Of a stretch of DNA of 64,000 bases, positions 37,190 through 49,004 are shown one piece after another. Each line of letters opens with the position of its first letter. Within the stretch, counting starts at the first letter, position 1. The stretch is from positions 248,001 to 312,000 of the forward strand of contig JACKML010000003.1 in NCBI GenBank assembly GCA_024235415.1, given 5' to 3'. This DNA comes from Chromatiaceae bacterium (GTDB taxonomy: Bacteria > Pseudomonadota > Gammaproteobacteria > Chromatiales > Chromatiaceae). Below the pieces are notes generated by a model. That model did no database searches. It was not told where the DNA came from and worked only from the letters and a program-made list of their open reading frames with translations. The position numbers and the translations under genes were made by a program.

Positions 37190-39214
37190 TCAGGGCAACA
37201 TCTCCAACGCCACCGGAAACACCGAATCACCATCCACCGGGCCGCCATCCAGACTGACCCACAGGTCAGTGTGGTCGTGCAGCGCGCGGTAATAACTGAT
37301 CTTGTCTTCGAGTCCATGCAGGAACTCGATCTGACGTCTTGCCGGCCAGGTCTCCCAGTCTTCGAGCGACAGGTTCATGACCTCGCCGGTGTAGGGCAGG
37401 TCTTCGATGTATTCGCGCATGAAGCCGAGATCGGCGAGGCTGTTGCCTTCACCCGCCGTGGTGGCGGTAGTGCTGCCGAGCTGCTGGGGGTCTCGGGCGA
37501 TGGTTGCCGCCAGGCTCTTGAGCTCATTGAGGAAGTTCTGCGGCGACAACAGACCCTCTTCGGCGGTCTGTAGCACGCCTTTGAGGATGTCGTGCAGGTC
37601 GGACAACTGGTCTCGCGTCAGCAGGACCTGTACATCCAGTGTGCGTTGCTCCGGGTCACGCAGGTCACGGTCGAGCAGCCAGGCATTGAAGACGTTGGGG
37701 ATCTTCCCGCTTTCCGTCCTTTTCAGATAACGCATGCGCAGTGCATAACCGAGTTTGGCGACCTTGCTCTGAAGTTCCGCCAGCTGCGGATTCGTGCTCG
37801 GCTCGGGCTCGACCGGTTTCGTCGGTAGCGGTTGTGCGCCGGCGGCCATCTGTACCTGCATGGTGATCTGCCCGGCCAGCGTATCCAGCACGTGACCGAA
37901 CTCCTGCACGTCGCCGGTCGGCACGGCGTAGTAGAGGCTGCCGATACCGGGGAACTTGGCCAGTTCGCGGTACTGCGCCGCGGCGCTGGCGTGGTCGGCC
38001 TTGTTGGCGTCGGTCAGCAGGTGCAGGACGAAGATCGCGACACCTTTCTCGCGCGCCAGCTGGCGCAGCGCCTGCGCATCCAGCCCGGTGCTCGACAGTG
38101 GATCGTCGGCCAGGCGGGGGCCGGCGTCGGTCACCAGCACCAGGTAGCGCGCGGCGTGGCTCGACCACTCCATCTCGTCGAGGGCCTTTTTCACGCCGGC
38201 AAACGAGTCTTCGATGAAATCGCGGCTCGACACGGTCGCAGCGGACAGATCGTTGACGCGCCCGAGGAAGGTGCCTGGATTGCGACCCTGTTCCAGGTTT
38301 ACGTAAGTCCGCGCCAGATAATCGAGTGCCGGCACCGCCTGTGGTGAATCGCGAAATGCCACCAGGCCGAAATTGACGTTGCCGAGCAGGCCGGCGTCGC
38401 CGAGCGCGTCGTAGATCTTCAACACTGCCTCGCGGGTGCGTGCGATGTACGGGTCCATCGACAGCGTGGCGTCGATGGCGAATGCGAGCCCGGCGCGATA
38501 GCCGGTGTCTTCGGTTGTGGTGGCGGAATCGGCCGGCGACGCAGCGACGGCGGCCGGTTGTTGCGGGGGCGCGGTCGGCGGCAGTGGTTTGTCACTGTCC
38601 AGCGGCACGCTGGACACCTGCAGCAGGCGCGCCTGCTCGCTGCCCAGGTACAGGTCTTCGTGACGCAGGATGGGGACCAGGTAGAAGTTTTCGCGGATAT
38701 CCAGTCTGCCGGGCGGCTGTATGGCCACTACCGGCGAATCTTCGCTCGTCTCCCCCGCTTCTGCTGCGCGATACAGGGCGCCATATTTCTCGAGGTCGCG
38801 GTTCTTCGCCAGATCGCGCACCGACGCCGCATCCCGATACAGCAGCGCGCGATCGCGGTCCACCGCCTCGCGGAAGGCAACCGTGAGACCCTGCGCCCAG
38901 TCGATGGTGCTCTGCCCGGCCAGCCAGCCGCTGCTGCCACCGTGCCGGTCGGTCCCGACCTTGAGCCATTCCGAACCGTCGGCGGCGCGCCTGGCGTAGA
39001 CGTAGAACGCAGTGAACGGCGTGACGTCGGTTCCTGTGCCGCTGGCGGGTTCGTCGTGCAGCCTGGCTCCGGGGACTGACAGCACGCGCTGGTACAACGC
39101 CTTCTTGCCGGGGATGAGCAGTGGCTGTTCGGCGGCATGGGTCGATGCCCAGGCGAGCGGACCCAGGGCCACGGTCAGTGCCATCAAGGCCGGGAGGAGT
39201 CTGTTCATGGTCAT
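37190..39214 (-). CDS. Periplasmic von Willebrand factor A domain protein (PpkA vWA-like, no kinase domain)
   Basis: From the ATG at 39214 the protein is 674 residues: signal peptide (LLPALMALTVALGPLAWASTHA), an SH3-like region (SVPGARLHDEPASG to GGSSGWLAGQS), a Pro/Ala linker near 225-250, then a vWA domain. The vWA domain shows the metal-site motif FAIDATLSMDPYI (DxTxS variant), NFGLVAFRDSP and LVLVTDAGPR. A helical C-terminal domain follows (MRYLKRTESGKIPNVFNAW). The periplasmic half of the T6SS kinase PpkA has this kind of vWA module; no kinase domain is present here. The start overlaps the stop of the upstream Sel1-like gene (ATGA). The C-terminal 70 residues are unusual (LEDWETWPARRQIEFLHGLE). 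Confidence 0.8.
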   Translation of the reverse strand: MTMNRLLPALMALTVALGPLAWASTHAAEQPLLIPGKKALYQRVLSVPGARLHDEPASGTGTDVTPFTAFYVYARRAADGSEWLKVGTDRHGGSSGWLAGQSTIDWAQGLTVAFREAVDRDRALLYRDAASVRDLAKNRDLEKYGALYRAAEAGETSEDSPVVAIQPPGRLDIRENFYLVPILRHEDLYLGSEQARLLQVSSVPLDSDKPLPPTAPPQQPAAVAASPADSATTTEDTGYRAGLAFAIDATLSMDPYIARTREAVLKIYDALGDAGLLGNVNFGLVAFRDSPQAVPALDYLARTYVNLEQGRNPGTFLGRVNDLSAATVSSRDFIEDSFAGVKKALDEMEWSSHAARYLVLVTDAGPRLADDPLSSTGLDAQALRQLAREKGVAIFVLHLLTDANKADHASAAAQYRELAKFPGIGSLYYAVPTGDVQEFGHVLDTLAGQITMQVQMAAGAQPLPTKPVEPEPSTNPQLAELQSKVAKLGYALRMRYLKRTESGKIPNVFNAWLLDRDLRDPEQRTLDVQVLLTRDQLSDLHDILKGVLQTAEEGLLSPQNFLNELKSLAATIARDPQQLGSTTATTAGEGNSLADLGFMREYIEDLPYTGEVMNLSLEDWETWPARRQIEFLHGLEDKISYYRALHDHTDLWVSLDGGPVDGDSVFPVALEMLP

Positions 39215-39843
39215 TGCCATAAGAGCGAAATGCGTTGCGCCTGGGCGTCGCCGCCGGCGGCCAGTCGTTCGATGCGGGTATGCAGGTCGGTCAGCCGGTC
39301 GCGGCCGACCGCGTCTCCCTGCCGCGCCGCCATCTGGTACCACTTGTGTGCCTGGGTGTAATCGGCACTCTCGAACACGCTGTTGATGGGGTCTCGAGTG
39401 GCCGGATCGGCCTGGGTACCCAGTTCCAGCGAGGCCGCGGCAAGGCCTTCGCGCGCGGCGAAGAAATACAGCAGGTAGGCGTCGGCCATTTCACCGCGTG
39501 ATTGCGCCTGCTGCGCTTCGGCAAAAATCTTGTCGAGGTCGATCGTGCCCGCGGCACGCATCCCGGCGATCAGCGCGCGTGCCCTGGCGCCTGGACTGCT
39601 GTCGTCGGCACCGGCAGGCGTTGTTGCGGCCGGCATGGCGCTGTCTGCCTGTCCCCCACCCAGCAGGCTCGGGGCGGTGGTCGAGGGTCGATCAGCGACT
39701 CCCGGCGTTTCCGGGCGGTCGCCCGGGACCAGCCACACCCCGATCAGGGTGAGTACCGCCACGACGACGATCAGTTTCCACGGCCCCGAACGTCGTTGTG
39801 GTTCGTTGTCCGCGAGTTCTGTTTCCACCATGGGCTCGTCCAT
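39211..39843 (-). CDS. Membrane-anchored Sel1-like repeat protein
   Basis: From the ATG at 39843 the protein is 210 residues: acidic cytoplasmic tail, one membrane helix (LIVVVAVLTLIGVWLV, about residues 23-38), a low-complexity linker, and a C-terminal Sel1/TPR-like helical region (FAEAQQAQSRGEMADAYLLYFF, YTQAHKWYQMAARQGDAVGRDR). Sel1 repeats mediate protein contacts. A GTG at 39858 would add five residues. It is first in the run Sel1-vWA-(repeat)-ATPase-permease and is coupled to the vWA gene by overlap, so a complex between the two products in the periplasm is plausible. Confidence 0.7.
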   Translation of the reverse strand: MDEPMVETELADNEPQRRSGPWKLIVVVAVLTLIGVWLVPGDRPETPGVADRPSTTAPSLLGGGQADSAMPAATTPAGADDSSPGARARALIAGMRAAGTIDLDKIFAEAQQAQSRGEMADAYLLYFFAAREGLAAASLELGTQADPATRDPINSVFESADYTQAHKWYQMAARQGDAVGRDRLTDLHTRIERLAAGGDAQAQRISLLWQ

Positions 39844-39920
39844 CGGCAGGGCACTCACTTTGCATTTGGTCTCGGTGGGGGGATTATCCCGAACTCGGTC
39901 GCGACATGAAAGGAGACGCG

Positions 39921-40520
39921 ATGAAACGGATCGTATTTGTGTTGCTGCTCGCACCTTCTGTCGTGTGTGGCGAGGCGCCGAATTATCTCGACGTCATCCC
40001 GACGTTCTGGCGCACCCTGTATCCGGATGGCGGCCACGGGCTGTATTGCGGTGCCGCCTTCAAGGCGTTTGACCGTGACTACAACATCGAACACGTCTAC
40101 CCGATGAGCTGGGTCGGCAAGGCACTGCGTTGCGGCGACCGCGCCGCCTGCAGGCGCAACAGCCGACGGTTCAACGAGATCGAGTCGGACATGCACAATA
40201 TGTATCCGGCACGCCGCGATCTGAATCAGAAACGTGGTGCCTTCCCGTATCGAGAGATCGCCGGCGAACAATGGATCGAGCCCGGTTGCGATTTCGAGAT
40301 CGATTACCGTGCCCGGGTGGTCGAGCCGCGACCGGCGGCGCGTGGCAATATTGCGCGCGCCATGCTCTACATGGCCGGGCAGTACGAGCTGGAGATCTAC
40401 CCGCGCCAGCGTCGCCTGCTACTCGACTGGCACCGGGCGGATCCGCCTGATGCCGCAGAAAAACTGCGAAATCAAAGGATTGAGGCGCTTCAGGGCAGGC
40501 GGAACGGGTGGATCGACTGA
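39921..40520 (+). CDS. Secreted endonuclease I family nuclease
   Basis: This 199-residue non-specific nuclease of the EndA/Vvn family (PF04231) has a signal peptide (MKRIVFVLLLAPSVVCG), cysteines suited to disulfides (LYCGAAF, ALRCGDRAACRR, PGCDFEIDY) and the beta-beta-alpha-metal motif IEHVYPMSW, with ESDMHNMYPARRDLNQKRG supplying the catalytic Asn region. ARAMLYMAGQYEL and LLLDWHRADPP complete the family pattern. A strong AAAGGAG precedes the start. It is divergent from the Sel1 gene and followed by a hairpin terminator. Confidence 0.92.
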   Translation: MKRIVFVLLLAPSVVCGEAPNYLDVIPTFWRTLYPDGGHGLYCGAAFKAFDRDYNIEHVYPMSWVGKALRCGDRAACRRNSRRFNEIESDMHNMYPARRDLNQKRGAFPYREIAGEQWIEPGCDFEIDYRARVVEPRPAARGNIARAMLYMAGQYELEIYPRQRRLLLDWHRADPPDAAEKLRNQRIEALQGRRNGWID

Positions 40521-40533
40521 CTGCCCCGGGATG

Positions 40534-40561
40534 AAAAAACCGGGACCAGCCAGTGGTCCCG
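40534..40561 (-). terminator. Rho-independent terminator of the SCP2-like gene
   Basis: The stem CGGGACCA / TGGTCCCG (40541-40548 with 40554-40561) has a 5-nt loop. On the minus strand it is followed by a T-run (the A-run 40534-40539 on the plus strand), so it serves the minus-strand gene. It also lies just after the endonuclease stop and could act weakly in that direction. Confidence 0.85.
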
Positions 40562-40575
40562 ATTTGCCTGGAGGC

Positions 40576-40980
40576 TCAGTCGGTATCGAGCTGCTTCATC
40601 AGTGCGAAGCTCTTGACGAACGGGCCGGCCATGCGTGGATCCTTGATCATGCCCTTGAAGTCGCCGGACAGGAATTTCAGCTTGCCCATCGCGAACGCGG
40701 TGCCGAGGCCTGTCATGCCGATGCCTTCGGACGCCCATTTCTTCCAGTTGTCGCGGTCGGCGCGCATGTCCCAGTCGGGCTTGGTGCCGTCGTAGTCACC
40801 GGCGCGCACGCACTCACCGTTCTCGACGACGAATACGCCGCGCGGCTGGTCTTCATTCTTGAATCCGCAGGTGATCACGGAATTGAAGCCAATCTCGGCC
40901 AGTCTGCCTTTGACCTCCGGGTCGGCGTTCCAGGCCTCTTTCAGGCCGTTCATCCAGTCTGCGGAAAAGATCTCTGCCAT
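40576..40980 (-). CDS. SCP2 sterol-binding-domain-like protein
   Basis: This 134-residue cytoplasmic protein (ATG at 40980 behind GGAGG) reads as a single SCP2-fold domain: FSADWMNGLKEAWNADPEV, FNSVITCGFKNEDQPRGVF, DWDMRADRDNWKKWASEG, and a C-terminal helix FKGMIKDPRMAGPFVKSFAL. Bacterial SCP2-like proteins bind hydrophobic ligands or CoA derivatives; the ligand is unknown. It stands alone, divergent from metH, with its own terminator. Confidence 0.75.
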   Translation of the reverse strand: MAEIFSADWMNGLKEAWNADPEVKGRLAEIGFNSVITCGFKNEDQPRGVFVVENGECVRAGDYDGTKPDWDMRADRDNWKKWASEGIGMTGLGTAFAMGKLKFLSGDFKGMIKDPRMAGPFVKSFALMKQLDTD

Positions 40981-41335
40981 TCTTGTAACCTCCAAATCGA
41001 TACATTGCACAGCGGGTGGGGTGTGTCGTGCTGATCGCCTTTCATCCATCTCCGCCCGATCCGCATGCCGCGCGGCGCACTGGGTTCAGCGGCCCCGTGT
41101 ATAGGCGTTGTGGGCAGATTCAGCTGGGTCGACCGGGCAGGACATCACCGCCCTGGACCCCAACCAATGGGGCCGCGGCAATCTAAACACAGCGTCGGCC
41201 CGGCGTATCTTCAAAGCTGTTTATGTCGGGGCGGTGGGGATTTATTTGCTTTTTCGCGGCGCCGGCGCACGCCACGGCGGTGCCGCGTGCCGCCCTGTAT
41301 AATGTGGCGCTTTCTGTTTTCCGGATTGATTTCTC
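40981..41335 (+). promoter_or_regulatory. Spacer between the SCP2-like gene and metH, with a TATAAT box
   Basis: A perfect TATAAT lies at 41298-41303, 32 bp before the metH ATG, but there is no recognisable -35 at the usual spacing. If used, the metH leader would be only about 25 nt, too short for a riboswitch. I saw no cobalamin, SAM or SAH riboswitch signature in the 355 bp. The rest holds only GC-rich sequence and no convincing ORF. Confidence 0.4.
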
Positions 41336-45034
<3,699 letters not shown>

Positions 45035-45040
45035 CGCGGG

Positions 45041-45280
45041 TCAGCCATCAAAGTTGTCGTTGCTGCCCGAAAGGATGCCTTTGAGGCGTGCGGTGCCGAT
45101 CACCTGCAGGACGATGCCGCAGCCGATGAAAAACACCACCGCGGCCATCAGTGAGGCGCGTATCGGGTCGTTGGGCCCGGACATCTCGTGCAGAAATGCC
45201 GCAACGGCACAACCGACGGCGGCCAGGTAGCACAAGGCGGCTATGGCGAGGGAGATGGTCTGGCTGAAATGTCTTTTCAT
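45041..45280 (-). CDS. Small two-helix membrane protein, unknown
   Basis: This 79-residue protein has two predicted membrane helices (ISLAIAALCYLAAVGCAVAAFL and LMAAVVFFIGCGIVLQVIG) joined by a short loop with SGPNDPI. No family is recognised. No Shine-Dalgarno is apparent before the ATG at 45280. It ends 6 bp from the metH stop (convergent). Confidence 0.6.
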   Translation of the reverse strand: MKRHFSQTISLAIAALCYLAAVGCAVAAFLHEMSGPNDPIRASLMAAVVFFIGCGIVLQVIGTARLKGILSGSNDNFDG

Positions 45281-45430
45281 GGAGAGATTGCCGTTGAGTC
45301 AGGGGGCACAGCATAGCCCGCCACGACACCGTGGGCGAATTGCCGGACGCCATGCGTCGCGTAAATCAGGGTTTGTTTTGCCTTGTGGGTGGCGCGCGCT
45401 GCACTAGCCTTCGTGTTGGAGGGCCGCGAA

Positions 45431-46273
45431 ATGATCAGCCATGCCTGCAATGCCGTCGGTGTTTTTCTGCTGTCGGCCAGTCTTTGCGCCGCGCCGCCGG
45501 TGGTGGGGAATTCCATTGGCATGCGTTTTAGCGAACTCCCCGCAGCGACCTTCCAGATGGGCACGGCCGATATCGACGAGGCGCGATTCGAGCACCCTGA
45601 CGCGGACAAGGCCGATATCGGCGACGAAACACCGGCTCACCGGGTCACCCTCGGCCGGCCCACCCTGATGGCACAGACCGAGACCACCCAGGGGCAATGG
45701 TTTACGGTGATGCAGAACCGGCCGGGCCCCGCGGAGTTCTGGCAGCGCGATGATTGGGAGCAACTGCCGGTGGTCGGCGTGGACTGGTTCATGGCGCAGC
45801 GCTTCACCGAAGAGCTCGGCGTGCTCGATCCGCGGTTTACGTATCGCCTGCCGACCGAAGCCGAGTGGGAGTACGCCGCCCGCGCGGGCCAGAGCGGACT
45901 GCGTCCGGTCGCGCTCGCCGATCTGGAAGACCACGCCTGGTATATCCACAATTCCGACGACTTGCCGCATCCGGTGGCGACACGCAAGGCAAACGCATTC
46001 GGGCTGTACGATATGTTGGGCAATGCCTGGGAGTGGGTCGCCGATGGCTACGCCAGGGATACCTATGCGCGCCGCGCAGCCGCCTCATCACCCAGCGTCG
46101 ATCCCAGCGGTGCACAGAGCAGCGAGCTGCGCGTGCGCCGCGGCGGTTCCTATCATTGTCCGCAGCATCTCGTGCGCCCCGGATACCGCACCGCAGACAA
46201 CCCAGAAAAGCGCTATTCGGTCCTCGGCTTCCGGGTGGTGGCGCTGCCCAGAGACCCATCGACGCCACGATAA
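45431..46273 (+). CDS. SUMF1/formylglycine-generating-enzyme-fold protein (TagR-like)
   Basis: This 280-residue secreted protein has a signal peptide (GVFLLSASLCAAPP) and a FGE-sulfatase domain: FQMGTADIDEARFE, MAQTETTQGQWFTVM, YRLPTEAEWEYAARAG, NAFGLYDMLGNAWEWVADGY, VRRGGSYHCPQHLVRPGYR, LGFRVVAL. The catalytic cysteine pair of true FGE is not evident (only one Cys in SYHCPQ), as in non-enzymatic members such as TagR. TagR works with TagS/TagT/PpkA in Pseudomonas; genes like those lie 6-9 kb upstream on the other strand. A GGAGG site precedes the ATG at 45431. Confidence 0.85.
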   Translation: MISHACNAVGVFLLSASLCAAPPVVGNSIGMRFSELPAATFQMGTADIDEARFEHPDADKADIGDETPAHRVTLGRPTLMAQTETTQGQWFTVMQNRPGPAEFWQRDDWEQLPVVGVDWFMAQRFTEELGVLDPRFTYRLPTEAEWEYAARAGQSGLRPVALADLEDHAWYIHNSDDLPHPVATRKANAFGLYDMLGNAWEWVADGYARDTYARRAAASSPSVDPSGAQSSELRVRRGGSYHCPQHLVRPGYRTADNPEKRYSVLGFRVVALPRDPSTPR

Positions 46274-46395
46274 CGGTGTCGCAACACCCGGCATGGTCCT
46301 GTTTCCGGGCCGTTTAGGGTCGAAAATCTCCGGCCACTCAAGGATGTTGGCCAGATGACGCTGTCCTGGGTAGGAGCCCCGGAGCCGCGACCGCC

Positions 46396-47661
46396 ATGGA
46401 ATTTCGAATCGATCTCGCACAGGTTGTCCACGCCCTCGCCGATGCGCTCGACCTGGTAGGCATCGACGAAGTGGCCCACGGCAAGCGGGTCGGATACATG
46501 GCATTCAAGACCGCCGAGGCGGCCGGGTTCGCAAAGAAAGACCGCGAGCGCCTGTTCCAGATAGGCCTGTTGCACGACTGCGGGGTGTCGTCGTCGCGTG
46601 AGCACACCCATCTGGTCACCGAGATGCAATGGGACGGTGCCGACACACATGCACTCGAAGGCGCCGAACTGCTGCGCAACTTCCCGCCACTGCACCACTA
46701 TGCCGAGGTGGTGCGCCACCATCACACCGCGTGGAACCTGCTGGCCGAACGTGATCACATCGCGCTGCGGGTGCGTCACGATGCCAACCTGATTTTCCTG
46801 GTGGACCGCGTGGATGCGATGGCCGCGCCGCACTACGGGGTCGATCTGTTGGAGCACTCCGCGGATATCCGGCGCCGTGTGTCGGCATTGGCCGGCAGCC
46901 TGTTTGCCCCCGACCTGGTTGAACTGTTTCTGCAGGCATCTGCATCCGATGCATTCTGGATGATGCTGGAGCCTCCGCACCTCGAGCGCTTCCTGTTTGA
47001 TATGGAGCAACGTGCGGACTCGCGAGACCTGTCGCTGGACGAGGTGAAGCAGCTGGCGGGCATCTTTGCCCACGTGGTCGACGCCAAGAGCGCGTTCACC
47101 GCGATGCATTCCTACGGCGTGGCCCGCCTGGCGCGCCATCTCGCGGTACTTGCGGGACTGGAATCACTGCAGGTCGAGAAGATCGAGATCGCCGGGCTGC
47201 TGCATGATGTGGGCAAGCTGCGGATTCCCGACGAACTGCTGGAGAAGGCCGGGCCCCTGACGGACGAAGAGACCCGCGTCATGCATCGTCACAGCTTCGA
47301 GACCTACCAGGTGCTGCGGCGTATCGACGGTCTGTCCGATATCGCGTTGTGGGCGGCATACCATCACGAGACGCCGGATGGGCGTGGCTATCCGTTTCGG
47401 CGTCAAGGTGAGGACCTGGGCGTCGAGGCACGGATCATTGCCGTGGCGGACGTGTTTCAGGCCCTGGCCCAGGACCGCCCGTATCGCCACGCGATGGATG
47501 TCCAGGACATCATGCTGGTGCTCAGCCGATTCGTCGCTGCCGGCAAGCTCGATCCGCAGGTCGTGGCGCTGGTCGAGGCCAATCTCGACAGCTGCTACAG
47601 CGCCGCACATCCGGCGAGTGCCGCCGCGCAATGCACGGCGCCGGGAGCGACCGCAGGCTGA
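46396..47661 (+). CDS. HD-GYP domain protein with tandem HD domains
   Basis: This 421-residue protein has an N-terminal HD-like domain (EVAHGKRVGYMAFKTAE, LLHDCGVSSSREHTH, RHHHTAWNLL) and a C-terminal canonical HD-GYP domain (LLHDVGKLRIPDELLEK, HSFETYQVLRRI, AYHHETPDGRGYPF, RIIAVADVFQALAQDRPYR). The HHE..DGxGYP signature predicts cyclic di-GMP phosphodiesterase activity. There is no receiver domain or membrane helix. It stands alone, convergent with tesA. A small hairpin (GGTGT / ACACC at 46275-46288) follows the upstream SUMF1 gene. Confidence 0.9.
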   Translation: MEFRIDLAQVVHALADALDLVGIDEVAHGKRVGYMAFKTAEAAGFAKKDRERLFQIGLLHDCGVSSSREHTHLVTEMQWDGADTHALEGAELLRNFPPLHHYAEVVRHHHTAWNLLAERDHIALRVRHDANLIFLVDRVDAMAAPHYGVDLLEHSADIRRRVSALAGSLFAPDLVELFLQASASDAFWMMLEPPHLERFLFDMEQRADSRDLSLDEVKQLAGIFAHVVDAKSAFTAMHSYGVARLARHLAVLAGLESLQVEKIEIAGLLHDVGKLRIPDELLEKAGPLTDEETRVMHRHSFETYQVLRRIDGLSDIALWAAYHHETPDGRGYPFRRQGEDLGVEARIIAVADVFQALAQDRPYRHAMDVQDIMLVLSRFVAAGKLDPQVVALVEANLDSCYSAAHPASAAAQCTAPGATAG

Positions 47662-47677
47662 CCTGCCCGCGCTCCAG

Positions 47678-48340
47678 TCAGCTGCCGGCCGCCTCGCGTC
47701 CGGCCGGCACTGCTACGCGGCCCGATTCGCCCAGCAACGGCACCAGTCCCGACCAGACGTTGTCGAGGATACGCGGCTGGGCCGAGGCGCCCGGGTGAAT
47801 TCCGTCGGCCTGCATCAGTTCCCTCGTCTCGGCGACCCCTTCGAGAAAGAACGGCACCAGCGCAACTTCCTCGTCTTGCGCCAAATCCAGGAAGATGCGG
47901 TGGAACTTCTCGCCAAAGGCCTTGCCATAATTGGCCGGTAGCTTGATACCCAGCAGCAGCACGGAGGCCCCGGTGGCGCGCCCCTGGCGGATCATCTCGC
48001 GCAGGTTTTCCGCTGTCTGCTGTGGTGCAAACCCGCGCAGGCCGTCGTTGCCGCCGAGTGCGATGATCAGCACGGCGGGGGCTTCGCGCTCCAGGGTTGC
48101 CGGCAGGCGCGACAGGCCGCCGCGCGTGGTGTCGCCGGTGATGCTGGCATTGATCACCTCGTAATCGAGTCCAAGTGCGTGCAGCCGCTGCTGCAGCAAT
48201 GCCACCCAGCCCTGTTGCCGGGTAATTCCGTAGGCCGCGCTGAGGCTGTCGCCGAGGACGAGGATCTTGGCCGTCGCGCCGGCGCGCAGCGGCACCATGC
48301 CAACAACAAAAAGCAGGAAGATGGAAAATACGGTTCGCAT
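47678..48340 (-). CDS. tesA: Periplasmic arylesterase / lysophospholipase L1, TesA
   Basis: This 220-residue SGNH hydrolase has a signal peptide ([19 protein letters not shown]), block I ILVLGDSLSAAYGI (nucleophile Ser), block II ITGDTTRGGL, block III ALGGNDGLRG and block V DGIHPGASAQ (Asp-His). E. coli TesA has the same domain and hydrolyses thioesters, esters and lysophospholipids. The ATG at 48340 lies inside the start of the divergent ABC gene (20-bp overlap of 5' ends), as in the E. coli tesA/ybbA pair. Confidence 0.95.
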   Translation of the reverse strand: MRTVFSIFLLFVVGMVPLRAGATAKILVLGDSLSAAYGITRQQGWVALLQQRLHALGLDYEVINASITGDTTRGGLSRLPATLEREAPAVLIIALGGNDGLRGFAPQQTAENLREMIRQGRATGASVLLLGIKLPANYGKAFGEKFHRIFLDLAQDEEVALVPFFLEGVAETRELMQADGIHPGASAQPRILDNVWSGLVPLLGESGRVAVPAGREAAGS

Positions 48341-49004
48341 AGCAGCCACGTCGCTGGGTAAACAGGTACGGATGTCGGATGGCAGGGTCCTCGACATACT
48401 CTCGGCGATCGACATGCAGGTCAATGCCGGTGAGGCGGTTGCCATCCTCGGGCCGTCCGGCTCTGGCAAATCCACCCTGCTCGGACTGCTTGCCGGCTTG
48501 GACCAGCCAAGTCACGGCCGGGTTTCACTGCTCGGGAACGATCTTGGAGACATGGACGAGGATGCGCGCGCTGCGCTGCGCGCCGGTCGCGTCGGCTTTG
48601 TCTTTCAGTCGTTCCAGCTGTTGCCCGGGATGACGGCACTGGAGAACGTCGCGCTGCCGCTGCAGATAGGACGTCGGCGCAGTGCCCGCAGCCAGGCCGA
48701 GGCATTGCTGCGTGAGGTCGGCCTGGGCGAGCGCCTGTCGCATCTGCCGCGCCAGCTATCGGGTGGCGAGCAGCAGCGCGTGGCCCTGGCGCGCGCATTC
48801 GCCGGCGACCCGGCGATACTGTTCGCCGACGAGCCTACCGGCAACCTGGATGCGGACAGCGGGCAGCGCATCATCGACCTGTTGTTCGGCCTGCGTGACC
48901 GCGTCGGCTGCACCCTGCTTCTCGTTACCCATGATCAGCAGCTCGCGGCGCGCTGTGACCGCGTGCTGCGCCTCGATGCAGGCCGGCTCGTGGGTGCGCC
49001 GTGA
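48321..49004 (+). CDS. ybbA: ABC transporter ATP-binding protein, YbbA/LolD family
   Basis: This 227-residue ATPase has Walker [21 protein letters not shown]-loop [14 protein letters not shown], signature [15 protein letters not shown], Walker [13 protein letters not shown] and switch His LLVTHDQQL. Its class is MacB/LolD. The partner permease follows with a GTGA overlap. The ATG at 48321 is preceded by AGGAAG and lies within the tesA 5' end on the other strand. The YbbAP complex is an envelope ABC system of unsettled role next to tesA. Confidence 0.93.
   Translation: MENTVRIAATSLGKQVRMSDGRVLDILSAIDMQVNAGEAVAILGPSGSGKSTLLGLLAGLDQPSHGRVSLLGNDLGDMDEDARAALRAGRVGFVFQSFQLLPGMTALENVALPLQIGRRRSARSQAEALLREVGLGERLSHLPRQLSGGEQQRVALARAFAGDPAILFADEPTGNLDADSGQRIIDLLFGLRDRVGCTLLLVTHDQQLAARCDRVLRLDAGRLVGAP

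Noticed and set aside
34605..39843. Complete type VI secretion system
   Set aside because: Only TagST-like and vWA-like genes are seen; no tss core, Hcp, VgrG, ClpV, kinase or phosphatase gene is in the window.
40981..41335. Cobalamin or SAM/SAH riboswitch before metH
   Set aside because: No recognisable conserved elements were found, and the TATAAT box would leave too short a leader.
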